Source of the DNA: Oxyruncus cristatus
Lineage: Eukaryota; Chordata; Aves; Passeriformes; Cotingidae
NCBI GenBank assembly: GCA_013399855.1
Contig: VXAY01005956.1
Coordinates: 1,471,319-1,535,318 of the forward strand
Length of the DNA stretch: 64,000 nt
Direction of reading: 5' to 3'
The notes under the pieces were generated by a model, which made no database searches, was not told the DNA's origin, and was given only the letters and a program-made list of their open reading frames with translations. Shown here in pieces: positions 1 through 14,448 of this stretch (its first letter is position 1; each line of letters starts with the position of its first letter). A program made the translations under genes and the position numbers.

Positions 1-3000
1 TACTCACTTTATAAGGTGTAAATGACTATACATGATGGAAGCCAACTGAGAAGTAGAACTGCATTCTTCTGTTATGGGTGCTAAAACACAGTGATCTGTG
101 AGTCTGTCAGTGCATGTTCTTACAAATACAAACCCACTCCAGTCCAAAAGTCAGTATGATCAGCCTAGTACTACAAAAATTAGAACATTTCCTCTGTCTG
201 TAACAGGAATATACAGTTACTGGGACTTAGTTAAACTGCTATGATCACCTATTGAAGCTAAAAATACGTGTTTTTATTGGGGCATAGAAGCCCACTAGGA
301 GTGGAGTATTTATTACTTAAACAGAATAACTGATGCTGGTAGCTTTAACTGAAAATGCCTTTTCTCAAAGAGCCAGAACATCTATACAGCAACTTTCTTA
401 ATTCAGTGATATATGGTTGAGTATTGCCGCTAGTGGCCTAAGATTTAAGAACTTCTCATAAAACGCCCTTGGAATTGCTCCCTGGTAGCTTGCTCATCCT
501 TCACAAAGCCCTACTGCAAAGAGCAGAAACACACATGTGTGTATGGTGTGAGAGAGCTGCACACAGAGAAAGAGCTCTTAATCAACAGGATGGCAAAGCC
601 TTGATACATAGGTGCAAAATATTCCCATGTGTCTAGAAATTATTTGGCACAATCCTAGTATTTCCCCCCGTCAGACCTTCTAGAGGATTGCAATTAAAAA
701 TCATAATCTTTTTAGCATGTACAAACCCCCCCCCAAGGCTAGGAGCACTATGTATTGAGTATGATTGTGATTATTTGGCAGCTATTCATAGACAACACAT
801 TAATTCATGGAAACTGGATGAAACTCCGGGAGTGCAATCATTAGGGACACATGAGAAATCAAAAGCTTTCCTCAGTCATACTGACCTTTTTATTGCTATG
901 ATTAGGGGCAACATGAACTCTGTTTTCTCCTTCATCACCCTTCTCACTGTCCTAGTCCTTTTAGTCATCGTATTAAACAACAGCACTAAACTTGCATTTT
1001 TAAACTGATATAAAAATAACTTACTTCACTGGAATGTTTCTCAATTTTGTCTTTTCAGCAGCCTGCAAAAAGAAGAGGGGTGGGGGAAACAAACCATTAA
1101 GTGCCACAGCAAAGCCCAGCCAAGCCACAAGCAAACATCAACCCATGGAAGCTCTTCAGCAGTGCACACCCCATTCTGAGAGACAGTGCTCCGGGTTTGA
1201 AGTAGTCCTGCCCCAGCTTGTGATACCAGTGTGGTTTATTTTTAATGGCCACGAGTGGAACTGCTCATTCAGAACTATTACTTCATTTCCCGCTCAGAGG
1301 TCTGGCCCCGTTGTCACAAGCTATCTGTCCCTATCTGGAGCAAGAAAAGCAACAGGAAAAATAAAGGGAAGAACGGACTCCATTTCCAAAACAGTTTTTA
1401 TTCACCAGCAACAGAAAAGGGCAAGGAATGACCAAATGTTCTGATCAATTTCCTCTTGTGAAACCTTTGAGAAAACACACTCCAAATCATCTAAATGAGT
1501 AAATCTTTGGGCCTCTCGGCCTGCACCACCTCAGACATGGAGCCTGGTTCCAGTTTATTGCTGAACCCATTGATCTGTGTACAGTCCATTTATCATTCAT
1601 GAAAAGAGCCAGTGATCTTCACAGTATATTAGAAGAAACAACTCAGATCATCTGTCAACGGCCCTCTTATTTCTGTTTCCCTCTCCACGGGGATTTCATC
1701 TCCTTCGATTCTTCTTGAATTAAAATGTTGCTAAGCAACACAGCTGGGGGCACCGATGGCAGAGCCGCGCCAGTCTATCTCACTGGTTAAGCTGCTCGAG
1801 ATGTTAGGGGAGACTTTTTCTTTTAATGCTTCTGTGACATAATTACATAATCTGAACCGACCTTGCATCCCACTCTGGTTTTGTCCAGACTAGGTAAATA
1901 ACATTTTAAAGGAAGAGGGCTGGAAATAACCACCATCAGATATGCTACTGTTGTTGGATCCTTTTGGAGAATTCCTCCTAGTGTTTGCAGAACCAGACTG
2001 CAATAGATTTAAATGTGGAAAGCACTCAGATGGTTAGTGAGATTACAAGCACGGAAAGTGGTGAAAGGCAGAATTAAGACAACTGATCCATAAACCCATT
2101 ATAGGAAGGAGAGTTTTAGTTCCTAATTACCTTTCGAGATATTTTTATGCAGCTTACCAAGAATTAAAAGAAGGGTTTTGGTGAGGAACTTTAACCTCTG
2201 CTATGCTTAGGGATGAAAATAAAATGGTTTCTACACAGCAACTGCTAATATTAGTGGTTCTGAAAAATGCTCACACAAGCCTTGACAAATTAAATCCTTT
2301 ATGAAAACTGATGAACTTTTGAAACCTCTGGGACCTGCACAACATGGTTCCAAATTTTGCCAGAATGAGTTTTCCTTTTGGCTCCATGATGGGGATTGTC
2401 AAGTATTTGAAAATACCTGCTGTTTTGGCACTTTTGCCTCCAATGATAGCAAAGGCAAAATCCATTTTTAAATCCATGGAAATCCCTGTTAATGAGCTTA
2501 AAATTTGGGAGAAAGAATGAGAGCTTATGAGAGCTTGGATGGGGCAACAGCAACCCTCCAGGCTCACTCCCAGCGTGCTAAGAAAAATGCGTTTGTTTCA
2601 TTTGGATTATATTTTCCATCTAAAGAATAAACCAATGAATGCATGATAGGAATCAATTATATCAATTGTACAGTAGGGGTGCTAAATAAAACACTTCAAC
2701 CTCAGGAAATGCTAAGCTTCAGATTGCACAAATAAGTGTTACAGACCCAAACCTAATTATCCTGTCTCAAACACGCCTGTGATGAAACAAGGTCCCTGCC
2801 TCAATAGTGAGATATGTGAATTTTGTCTCCTTCCAATGATTCTCTCCCAAATCTCCCTTTTTCAGCGGCCACTTGCAAATGCAGGGTCAGAAGTACGTTA
2901 TTAAGGAACTTTCTAAGTAATAAACTACATGTAAAAACATACAAATGTTTCATTTAAAATGGATTAAAACACATCAAAAATGACATTTCAGTTTCCCAAG

Positions 3001-6000
3001 CCTCCCACTAAATGCCAAGTTGCAGTTCCATCCTGCAGGAAACTAAAATTATTTTTAAAGCTCATAAACATCCTTCCACAATGTCAGAAGTTCTTTTTGA
3101 CTCTACAGTGGTATTTTGCTTGACTATACACCAAATAGCTGGACTATAACAATTCTGAGTTCAAGCATGTGAAACTTGCATCTAAATCAATTTTTTCCCC
3201 CCTGTATTATTCAAAAACCACTACATAAAACCTGGTATCGAAATAGAGCTGAAGAAGAGAAAACAGAAGAGTGGAGAGTGTCCAGGATCACAAGTAAATA
3301 ATGATAATGCAGTCGATTTAATAGAAAATACAGCAGAAGATATTCTGGAGAGCATGTGCGTGATGGTGTGAACGAAACTGTTTACATGAAAGATTGAAGA
3401 AGATGAAGATATTTCAGGGAGTGAGAACTGGCAATGTCATAGTCATAGAATATTAAAGAGCAGAGTCTAAACTGGATGTTTGATTTTTGACCACTTAGCT
3501 ATGTCGTAGTTTAGTACTGTTCTACTATGTTTAGTACTGTTCACACTGAAAGAAATGTAGCAGCTTTAGGAAGTAAGAACTATAGATACGTTTTATTTTC
3601 TTGGACCATGAACATTCTAGCACCTATCTTTCCTTAGATTTTTAAGTGGAGAATTTCCACATTTTCTTTCCTTTGTTACGAGGAAAAGGGACTTTCCTAA
3701 CTCTTAAGAAAAGGCACATGCTGGAGGGAGCGTGTCCTCCACACACACGCTTGCCTATACAAAACCAAAAAACCATTGCAAGTGCTCAGGTTAATCTACA
3801 TGCCAGCCTAGTTTAACGCTGGATCATTAGGCAACTGGTCATTTCCTATTACAAATGATCCACTTCGCCTCCGAGTGGGATCACGGTGGTGTTAAACACA
3901 GCACAGAACACATCAGGGATTCCACCCGAGAAAGAAATCCAGGATCTGTCCTTCTGCTTTTATTTGTCTTGTAGGTGTTGCTCATTCATTTTTCAAAGCG
4001 TATTTGTTGTGATATCACGAGCATGCCCAGTGGCGGAAGATAAAGGAAGGCAAAAATCAAAGTGACACTGAGTAACTCTACACATTAAGCTTTGATGCAG
4101 AAACATATTGTTTGAAAATATTTGGTGTGCAGCAGGTCTGTCAATTAGAGCTAATTATTTTTCTCTGATCAGGAAGAATGCAATCTTGTTTTAGGCAGGT
4201 TTCTTTGAAATGTACGTCTTTTATATAACTTCATTACAGGAAAATACTTCTTCCAAATTACTTCTTTTCTGGGCTGCTTAGCTATTGACTCAAATTGTCT
4301 GTGTTGAGTAGTTCTCTGTGCTTTGATAATTAACTTTTGATCATTACTGAATTTAGCAGCTCCAGTCAGATGTGTTCATAGCCATCCTCCTCAACTATTT
4401 CAGTGTTCATCGCCTTTAATCTTTGAACAAAATGATCTCATTGAGCCTCCATCAGCCTCGCTACTCAGTTAATAATTCCTGTTTCTCATCTTCATGACTG
4501 AGTTTGATTTGTTTTAGACTTGATGCAAGCTTTTGATTATTAATTTAAGATATTTCAAAGACAAACATGTTTTAAGAGTTATTTTTTTTTAATCTTATAT
4601 TTTTTTTATCTAGGCCTTTACAAGTAAGAAACTGGTTTTAAGTTTGCAATGATTCCTAAACTTTGTGTATTAAAAGCACTATACAGAAAAAGAGCAGGTA
4701 GGAGGTCCCTAAACCATGATATATGTGCCCTCAGTCAGAGATGATGCTGCAAAAGACTGGAATGAATTTGGATTGGTATAATGTAATATTCAAGGGTGTT
4801 AGGAGAATTACATCATGGGACCTTTGCTAATTTTGAGCTTGAAAACATGCATTAAAATAATTTAGGATGATTAGAAAATGGAAGCCAGTGTGAACTAGAC
4901 AATCATTCTACTTTAATTTTCTTCTGTTTCTTTTTTTTTTAACAATTATGGCCTCTCCATAATTGTGCTTCTGCTCTCTGAGACCTTATTTCAACAGCTG
5001 ACTCCAGTGTTGAATAAGAAGGAAGCAGATGAAGAATACATGGAAAGCAGTAAGACACAGAGAATATTTGCCCAGGGATGTTTTACCATGATTTTTGTAG
5101 CTGTGAATGACTCCTACCTCTACACCTGATTTTGGTGGTAGTTGTTTTACCATTAGTTGAGAGACCACCTACATTGCGCTTTCCTCTGTTTTCTGCAGTG
5201 TGGATTTACCCATAAACTTATTTTGTTAGCAGGTATTTAATTATTACAGTAAAGATTAAACATGGGAATAAGCAAAAACTGCTTACAGATTATACACAAG
5301 GACTATAAAATGGGAAAAATCATGCTTTTCCTCATTCATACCAATTAGCAGACTGACTTTTGGATAGAATGAACCAGAAAAAGGACTCCAGTCAGTACAA
5401 CTTTCCTACATCGCAAAGCTCTGATGAGAATGAACTGACAAGAGCATGGCTCAAAAATAAATTGCAATCCGCTATCCAAAGGAAAAAAAATGTTTTCCCC
5501 TGCATAACTGAAAATCCAGGATTTTCATGGAAAATTTCTTGATTTCGAGAAATTGAGATTAGACAAAAAAATTTGAAAAGAATGCCTCTTCACCCTCTTA
5601 ATCCAGAGGCACTGATCAGCCACCTAAGGCAATTGCTGAGCCTTAAAGCTTGTCTTAGGGCAGGACAGGTGGCACTTCTTGCCACTGAATGTGTTGGCAG
5701 ACAGAAGGCCTTCATGCTTCAACTTTTTCCCTTTTCCATGCTGCAAATCTAACTCAGGTTTATCTCCCGGTTTCTAAACCAGCTCTGCTTGGGAGAAAAG
5801 CCAAGTGACTCCACACAAGTAGGTTTACAACCCACCATGCTGTCTGTTCTCCTGTCCTGTAGGTAGAGACTCCTCAGAGACTCAATTCACCAACACAATA
5901 AAAACAAAGATACTTTCCACATTAGTTGAATTATATATGTAGTTATATATATCTATATCTCCTTTTAGATCATAATTTGTCTTGCAAGTTATACCATGCT

Positions 6001-7452
6001 CTTATTCATACACAATGCCTCGTCTATGACCCTAAGTAACAAACCCAGAACCATGACTTATCAACTCCACTGCACTGTGCTCTGATTCTGTATGATACAG
6101 TGCTAAATACCACTTCCTGTGGAGGAGGAGAACACGGTGTGTGGCAAACAAACCATCCAGGATTGTGCTGAGAATCAGAGAGCCCAAACCCAAGGGCTGA
6201 CGGATCAGTACGCGTATAAGTATGTGTGTTGTGTTCCTTATTTTTCTTCCTTCTTTACTTCCTTGGTTACACTCTCCTCTACCTGTCCCCTAATGTCAAC
6301 AGAGGAGATTGTATTTCTTTCTTGCTAATTGCCTCTGACATGAAGTTGGCAACCTTGTATTTGAGATTCTGTGTGTGATGCTTCGATTCTGTCTCACCTC
6401 GAGGACAAAAAGCCCAACAACACTGTATCCAGGACCAAAAACAATACAGAAGATACTCTCCTTCTCACATTATAATTTTAGAAAATGAGTATTTTTCCTT
6501 CAGAAGTCAAATACGTGGGATGGATCAGCTAAAATCCATTTTTTTTTTTCTTTGAAATATCAAGTCACCAAGCATGTGGTATCCACAAATCAGAACGGTT
6601 CATTGAACTCTCGCTGTGTATGAACCACAGAGAGCTCCTCATCTTTGCTCTGAGCAATGCAGTAACCTTCATGGCTTCACAGAGAGATGCTCAGGAATAC
6701 CCGAAATACTGGGAATTTCATTTCAATTGCTGCAGTGGAGGCTGGGCAAAATGAAAAACGGAGTTTAAGTGACCAAATCTAAAACTGTCTGTCTGGGTTT
6801 AGGAGTCACCTCCATCCTTGATGTAGGCAAAATGCTTTTAACTGGGCAACAACACAGATATATTTGGGCTTCTGTCAGCACTGTTTCCCAAATCTCCCTG
6901 TTTTCCATCAGGCCAATGGTGGAAATCAAACTAAGGAAGTGAGCAATGAAAAACACGACCACTTCCAATTCTTGAAAAACTATTCTATATGGGTTTTTTT
7001 AAAGAAACAGAGAAAAGTGTAGCTGGGAATAAAACTCAGTATTTGTCTTATTTACTGATGATTTTTCTAAAATGTGTGTGTGGTTCAACCCTCCAGATGG
7101 CTAATAAATAATAAGAAAATCCATTATTTGTTGGGTTTACTCCATAGCCACATTTCAACATGTTAACTGCATGATTAAAAATGGAGGAGGCAAAAGAAAC
7201 ACAGAAAAGGTCAGGAGACACTTATAAGAGAAACAAAAAGTCTTCTCTAAATTCCTTCAAGAAATAAGCAGCAAAAGGCTTGTTTCAAAGAATATCCTGT
7301 GACCTTACTGCCCAGCTGCAGACACTCTTAACAACTTGTGTGTTCTTCAGTTTCCCAGTTCTAGCAGGAGAGTGATCCTTTGTATCCCTGAAATTTAACC
7401 TGAACAGGGAGGATATTCTGCAGTCCTATAAACACAGTGTGTAAATATAGAT

Positions 7453-7471
7453 AGACAGACAGACAGACAGA
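7453..7471. repeat. (AGAC)n microsatellite
   Basis: Almost five uninterrupted AGAC units follow a gatagat-like lead-in. A simple intronic microsatellite. Confidence 0.95.
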
Positions 7472-8757
7472 TGCAGAAGGTGTACTTTTAGAGTGTAATA
7501 TCCAGTTGTTAATTTTGCAATGTTCATATAACCTTCTGTGCCAAAATGGAAAGTAGGACAGGCAGACACTTCGGAAACAGCTTATCTGCAGTTTATGCCC
7601 TTACATCTTCCTTTGTGGCAAAGGCCTTTATCTTATTCCTTTGGGAGTCCAACCTATCCTTAGCCTTCTCCCCACTCTAAACAAATGAGTAGTTCCCTAG
7701 ACCTGAGAAGCAAAAGGGCAGAGTCACAGAGTACCAGCAGTGGCAGTGAATTGATGGTGCTACTGTTCATCATGCCCATTTATTTCCTGCACAGTACTAA
7801 GGACTTTAAGGATTTTAATTTATACTGAACACTACATCTATACTGAATGTCAAATCTATTACAAGCAGGCAGCAGAGACAACAGAGGCAAACACACATGA
7901 AATAACTCTTTGCTGACCTTGGTCCTGTTTAGTACATTGCTCAGATGACTTAGCCAATTACTAAATTGCACAGCTCCAAAATTACATGTAATAGTATTGC
8001 CACGAAATTGGTAATTTTGTAAAGCAAGCACACTCTCCATGAGAGCACCCTGCTCAAATCAATTGCACTGTCTCACAGTGGTCCTGACCTGTCCCTGTGC
8101 ACAGGCAGATCTGTTCTGGGAAGATTCATCCTGCCGGCACAGAACGGAGCACCTCCAACCCCAGCAAACCCTGCAGTGGCAGATGAATTCATCGTAAGAA
8201 AAATTAAGGTGTTTAGTTTTCATTACTGTTCTCCTCCTGGAATACCTCCAGGGGAGATCAACTTTCACTTCTTCTCCCCTCATTCTGGCTGACAGAAGCT
8301 AATTACTGGATTTATCACGCCCTTTTCAGCACCTACTTTACACTTGCTCTGGCCACCTATGAGTTCCTCCTTCAGCCTTCTGCAATCCTCCCTGTCTCAA
8401 ATCCAGCACTAGCACTAGCACTATCCTCTACTGGTGTAAAAAACTCCAAGGAATTCAGATTTTGAAGTTCACAGATGGTTGCTTGGGCTTTTACATAGAG
8501 TGACACTGCAGATGGCCAGTGTAAGAAAGCCAGACACATTCTTTACCAAAATGCTTCACAAGACATCCATGATAACAATCACACTCTCCTTTTGAGGAGA
8601 AGAGGGAGATAAATGTGTCCTGTGTGGTCAGATTAGTGAGTGTTGAGCACTGAAACAGCCTGCAGGTATCACAGACTTCAGATTTTTTTTACAGGACAGT
8701 GTGGCCAAGTCTGGCTTTTCTCTCAGAAACAATGCTGGGGTTGATCAATTAACTCAC

Positions 8758-8769
8758 CTGCTGCTGCCT
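8758..8769 (-). other. Tentative 12-nt microexon (RQQQ), weakly supported
   Basis: On the minus strand, caacagcgcag|AGGCAGCAGCAG|gtgagtt has a near-perfect donor and a usable acceptor. Twelve bases would add Arg-Gln-Gln-Gln in frame after the phase-0 end of the DLKLS exon, 5.7 kb upstream in the transcript. An alternative acceptor 5 bases earlier gives 17 nt and would break the frame. The polypyrimidine tract is only moderate, and CAG repeats often create such sites by chance. Confidence 0.15.
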
Positions 8770-9782
8770 CTGCGCTGTTGCCAAAACAACACAGGGTTTT
8801 GCATAAGTAGCATGCACAGCAAGGGACCCTGGGGAAATGTATTTTCCTCCATGCTTCCAATAAAAACTCCTTTACAAAAAATTGTGTGCACAACCATGCA
8901 TACACACACAGAGCCCATGGCCCATCCCGCAGACTGAAAGCTGTGTCTTCCTCCTCCCTCCCAATCCAAAAAAGGCTGGTAGATCTCCAGAGTCTGGTCC
9001 TTAGAGCTGTACCGAGGAACAACCTCTATTTAACTCATGACAGAGGCATCAGGGGTTTTTAAAGCGTTCCTTGAGGAGAATGATGTCTTACAGTGTGGCT
9101 GACAGAGCTTGGCAGCTTCAGGCTGGTATCATGAAAAACAAAGCCAAGAGCATCACCTGTCAAAGAGAGCACTGAGGGACTGTGGAGTGCCTGCTTGTGT
9201 GGAAGTGAGGAGAGGACTTCTGGAAAACGTATCATGTAAAACTTCTTTTCAACTAAGGCATTTAATTCCCACTTTGTTAGGGCTGCCTGCCTGCCCGCCT
9301 GCCAGTATTTCCTTTTCCTCTATTGTTTTCTCTACCGTGGTGGAGGGTTTTTGAGACTCTGAGCTGCCAGTGTCCACCCCTGGCAACCCATGGAAAAGGT
9401 GAGTCAGTGGGAGAGAAGGAGCTGCTCCAGCTCCTGTGATGGTCCGGGCAGCTGCTGCCCCAGAGCCCAGGTAAGAGCATGGCTGCAGCCTGCAGGGGCA
9501 ACCTCCTTCTTGCTGATCTGTAGAACTGTGCACTCTACAGCAACCATTTTTCCCGAGGGTTGTATTCATCCCCTTCCTCGCTGATGGATGACCTCCACAA
9601 TAACAACATGTGTGGATAAAAATTACACGTGATTCTCTGAATTTGAACAAGTTAAAAGCTTTTGGTAACACCATGTATTTCAGTGGTGTGCAGTGCTTTT
9701 TGCAGAAAGCTCAGCCCAGATCTCAGAGTGGTTACTGAAAGCTTCTGCTGATAATAAACAAATGATAGGAACCTACGCCATT

Positions 9783-9831
9783 ACCATGTGAATTATGACC
9801 TTAGACAAGTCAGTCATCAAATCTCTTACTA
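9783..9831 (+). repeat. Possible MIR-like SINE core scrap
   Basis: The string TGACCTTAGACAAGTCAGTC followed by ATCAAATCTCT resembles the MIR core (TGACCTTGGGCAAGTCACTT...CTCT). It is short and could be coincidental; a similar fragment occurs near 50.07 kb. No tRNA-derived head is visible. Confidence 0.25.
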
Positions 9832-12800
9832 CCAAAATTTGCCTAACAGAAGCTGGAGTATTAACTTACACAGTTGATGACACACTGTCATTTCAACTAG
9901 TGTTGTGCAGAATAAAATAATTTGAATACCAATTAAAATGGACTGAGGTAACAAGGAGGGACACATATGCGTGAAAGGATTTTCCATGGTTAAAGACTGA
10001 CAAGGTTGGAGAACGACCATATTATTCTAATAGTTTCTGTTTTCATCAATGGCTAAATGAAAACATTCCCCTACAATTACAAAATGTGACTTCAGATCTT
10101 AAACACTGGATTGTGTGTTCTTTATCACAACACACGCTGCTGTGGCTACAACTGGTGCTGCACCTCTCTGGGATTTCAATGGAACCCAATGACAGATAAA
10201 CTGTTTACATTAAAAGACTCTATCAAAGTTATTTTGCACCTAGTTTCATCCTAATCCATCTGATTTTTCTATAGCTTTGACAAGATGACCTCTCTCACTG
10301 TGTGTGCAGTATTGATGTCATTACTGAAGAGCTGTTCTTCAGCCTTTCTGCTGATAACAGAGTAAATGGAAATGTAGAGAAACCTTGGGGAGGTAAACAG
10401 CTTGTTCAGGATGCAGCTAAAAAATGGGAAAAAATACAACAGGAAAGGATATCTATTGTTACAAGGAAAGTGGTCACTGCTGCACTTGAAAAAGTGTTTA
10501 TGTGATATGATGAAGGCATATTAAGCCTCAGAACTTCATAAACTTTAAAAAAAAATTAACCTGAATAAAGGCTTTGAAAGCTCAGAAGGCATTTTAAGAA
10601 TTCAAAGCTCAGCCTATGGCTGATCACCTTTTTAGATTCAGACACAAAGTCAAACATTTTGAATGGAATTACGTAATACTAACCTAGCAAAAAAGAATTA
10701 TTTTTGTGTAAAATACAAATGATGGAGCAGGGCCATGAATTACATGCTTGTCTTCTACTTGTAGGGTTATCAGAGAAGAGGCAATAAAGTGGTAATTACT
10801 AAGTGAAGGAAGAAAAAAAATTAAATAAAAAAGAAAAAACATCTTATTGATTTGTTTTGCCAAAACCCCTATACACACAAAATACTGAAAATGGAGCAAG
10901 TCTGTAACTATTATCAAAGTTTTTTTGGTTCAAAAACACACAGAACACTAGCAATGTGCTTTAAATTAAGTACACATTTAAAAGGTTAACAGGACTATTC
11001 CTTAGGCAGAAGAACAAAGAGGAGCTGGTTAAAGAAAATTGGGTACACCACAGCTACTTAAAATACTGTATCCAGGCACAACTCATTTGGATGCCTTTGA
11101 GCTCAAAGCTAATTTGAATTATACAGAGGTGCTTTAGAGAACAAAAATACTAACCTGTGTTTTATCTAAGCTCTTTCAGCTGAACTGAGCTACTAATTAA
11201 AAACCTTCACTACTCTTCCTAATTTCTGATGTATTTTTTTAACAGAGGAATAAAGCCATCTAAAAGCTCTGCCCTTCCTCAGAGAAGAGTGTTAACATTA
11301 GCATCTCTGAAATGCCTTGTCATCTAATGGTTTTACTAATAGCATGCCTGTCATCTGCCTTGACTGTATCCTTTGTAGCCAAATGGACTCCTGAATGCAA
11401 CACTGATGTATGTTCCAACTTCCTCTCAGTGACAATACCACAAGAGTTTGCAATCCAGGCAATGCTTAAATGTAACAGTATCTCTCAAATAATACATTAA
11501 ACAGATGTGTACCTGGTATAAATATGTGACATAAAAATCTATTGGGTTGGTCAGCGTGCATATTAAAAACCATTCAAGTAGGTCAAACCGTGGATAACTT
11601 AAAACTTTAAAGACAGCAATTTTAATAAAACTGTCAATAGAATTTTCTTTGTAAAAACATTTGACACTGATTATGCTGCTTATATTGAAAGAGAAACACA
11701 AGGTCTGTATCTTTAGATCTTTTATTGAACTGTGAGCACAGCATCAATAACTGCTTCTCAGCTGTAAATGAAAATTGATTCCAGATCTTACCCATCGCTT
11801 TCTGTGCGTCTTTAATCTCAAATCATCCACAACGAGACGTAAGAACCAGCATTTTGTCTATGGGACAAAGCATGTGTCATATGGCCAGCCCCAAAGTGCC
11901 TGCACTGAAGACACTGTGGGTTGTGTTTACATGTGTTAGATGCAGGTGGCAAATGAGTCTCTCCTTGCAAGGCCCAAAAAGGGGTAACAGGAGTTTGCAG
12001 CTGGGGTGGAGTGACTGTAACTTGCCTCACGCTCTATTTGCAATGATTGATACGGCCCAAAGCTTTACAGACCTGAAGATTGAAGGGACCTGCAATGAAC
12101 ATCTCACAGGACCTCCTGCATGTCACAGCCCAAAGAAATTCACTTGACAACTGCTGCCTCAGGCCCACAACTGCCATAAGGCTAACAGGAAAACAAACCC
12201 ACAAGGTTTCTATGCAGTTTGCAGCAGTTTGGCACTAGAAGGCTGGTTCTCCAGCCAGGTCTCACTTGCTTTGTGCCTTAACCAAAGAGACCTAACACTT
12301 ATATTATGGAGGGTTCTCCAAATCACGTTTATTACTTTTAAGAGCAATTGCCAGTTATTCAAAATTATGTTTGAAAGGTGAATGCCAAATTGGGCACCAC
12401 AATCAGTTACAGCCTTGCTAATAATACCTGCAGAATAATTACCCTCCATTGACTTCAACCTGGTAGTTCCTATCCTATCCAGAAATCAAGCTCAGCTTCT
12501 TAGTTACACGACTGACCGGAGCTATCATGTGTGTTGTGTTCCTCCCCAGCAGTGGGGAGAAAAGGAAGGAGATGTTTAACACCTGAAAGAGTGGGAGGCC
12601 CATGGACCCCTAAATAACTGCAATCAGTTCATAAATAAGGGTGCTCGTTCAAACAAGTGAGGGAGGAAGACAGAAGAGTTTTGTTTCTTGCAGGCAACCT
12701 CCTAACAATCTCCCACCATGACAAATGGACTACTGGTAGCCTCAGAAAACAGGCTGATAGATCAAACTCTCTCCACATACTGTGGACCTTCACTAAAAGC

Positions 12801-14448
12801 TGAGATCAAAGTGCATCTATGGATCAGTGTCACTACTGCCCTGCTATGTAAAATATGAAGGGTCCCTAGCAATCCTCAAAGGACAAATCCTAGGGTTCCG
12901 TACTGACCACTGTTCTCAAAGCATTTAAATTTCCTTGAAACGAGAGTAGAAATCAAGCAAACAAACTTGATTTTTACCTACTGTGTTTTTATTAATAAAA
13001 ATGAGTAAATGCTAGCTCATGTTTCACATTGGCTGCAAGCTTATAGCAGAAAAAAATTACAAAGACTGTAAAGACAATGATTCCATTTCCTTATAGAAAC
13101 TCTGCGTAAACTGGGAGAATGGTTTTGAGCTGAGAGTTTTAATCTTTTCTCTCCCTGCCAGAATGGCAATGGAGCTGGGGAAGGGCCTGGAGCACAAGTC
13201 TGATGAGGAGCAGCTGAGGAAAACAACAGTAACTGCTGCCTGATAATATATTTCTATTTCTGTATTTTAGGCATCTCAGTATCACAATGTCATTTTAAAG
13301 GACTATTTGGGCAAATTTCCAGTAGATCAGGAAACCTGATGGTGTCATAAGCCAGTAGGTTTGCACAACAGCACATTGCACAAGTAGAGGATTTTGACCC
13401 TTTGGCTTCAGATGAGAGTGCAAGTCTAACTCAGTGCTAAAAAATACTGACTTGTATGAATAAGGGGTCATTTTTCACCAGAAGGTAAATCTTTCCTGGC
13501 ATGACCCTAAGGGATGGATTAGGTAGGTTGAAGGATAACATTTAGGTGGTTTAAAAATAAATAAGAAAGAAAGACTCACTTATTGTTAGCATTACTCAGA
13601 CTGAACAGATGATCCTATGCTGAATTATAGCATTACTTTCCTCTCTACTGCAGACGTTTAAACATTTGAGCCTATTGCATATATAAAGAAAACGAAGGAT
13701 GAATTTAACCCAAAGTTTCATTTTTCTTCTGATAAGAATTTTGAGAATACGAATTTCACCAGCCTTCTTTCCCAGTATTATCCATAAATATTTATAAAGT
13801 GGGAAGCATGGAGAATGACATGAGCCAGTTTTCAGAAAATGATTCTTCATTAACATCCCAAGTAGGCTGAAAGACTTTCAGTATTGATTTACAGCTATAT
13901 GCTGAGGATTTTTCCCTCTCACAAATGGGAATCACTGGACTACTGGCTGTGGACTCCCAACCCTTTACTCAGTGACTGAAACAAAAAACTTATGGACCTG
14001 ATCTTCTTGTGTGCAACTGTATAAATAAATCATAAAGTGCCAGCCAGCTCTGTAGTTGTCTTGGTGGTCTGATGGGGTCATTTTACACCCACTTCCAGAA
14101 AGCTGTTCCCTGGTTAACTTGGTACCATGGAGGATAGAAATTCAGAACACATTGGCTGACACGGGTGATGCCATGTGTGGTCTCTAATTCCAAGGTTAGG
14201 AAGAAATGTTTTGGTTTAATTTAATCCACTTCACAAAGTTTACAAACAAAACTAACCAAATGCATTCCTATTTGAGAATGAGTTTCCTTCCACGGGAAGG
14301 AAGCAAACAAGACTGAAGGTAATGGATTCTGCAGCACCCCAAAATGCTTTTGATGCAAATATAGTAAACCAACACACAATCAGACCCAACCAATGAAATA
14401 ACTGCCTGTTACTTATAAGGTCTGTGCTTTTATATCAGATGTATTTAC

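Larger units (their letters stand above)
1..14448 (-). other. AFF3: Intron of the AFF-family gene, downstream of the DLKLS exon (partial)
   Basis: This stretch follows the donor site of the 14.45 kb exon in the direction of transcription and runs off the window edge. I recognise no further exon of the gene: the Ser-rich coding region expected next in AFF proteins would show as runs of GCT/GAG/ACT-type triplets on the plus strand, and none is present. It holds a C9 run (726-734), an AGAC microsatellite (7453-7471), a CCTG-rich run near 9283-9303, a weak MIR-like scrap near 9.8 kb and a tentative 12-nt microexon at 8758-8769. ORFs of 60-141 codons here match no family I know and are probably chance. 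The rest is A+T-rich sequence in which I see nothing specific. Confidence 0.65.

Noticed and set aside
1034..1444. 136-codon plus-strand frame with a tcttttcag acceptor-like site inside
   Set aside because: No donor with matching phase, no homology recognised, and on the strand opposite to the host gene.
3435..3463. tcatagtcatagaat as a third short CR1 tail
   Set aside because: Only a dozen bases resemble the ATTCTATG repeat, and nothing of the adjoining CR1 sequence follows.
9249..9674. 141-codon minus-strand open frame
   Set aside because: No recognisable domain. It overlaps frames on the opposite strand in a moderately GC-rich, CCTG-repeat-bearing stretch, and there is no splice context linking it to the AFF gene.
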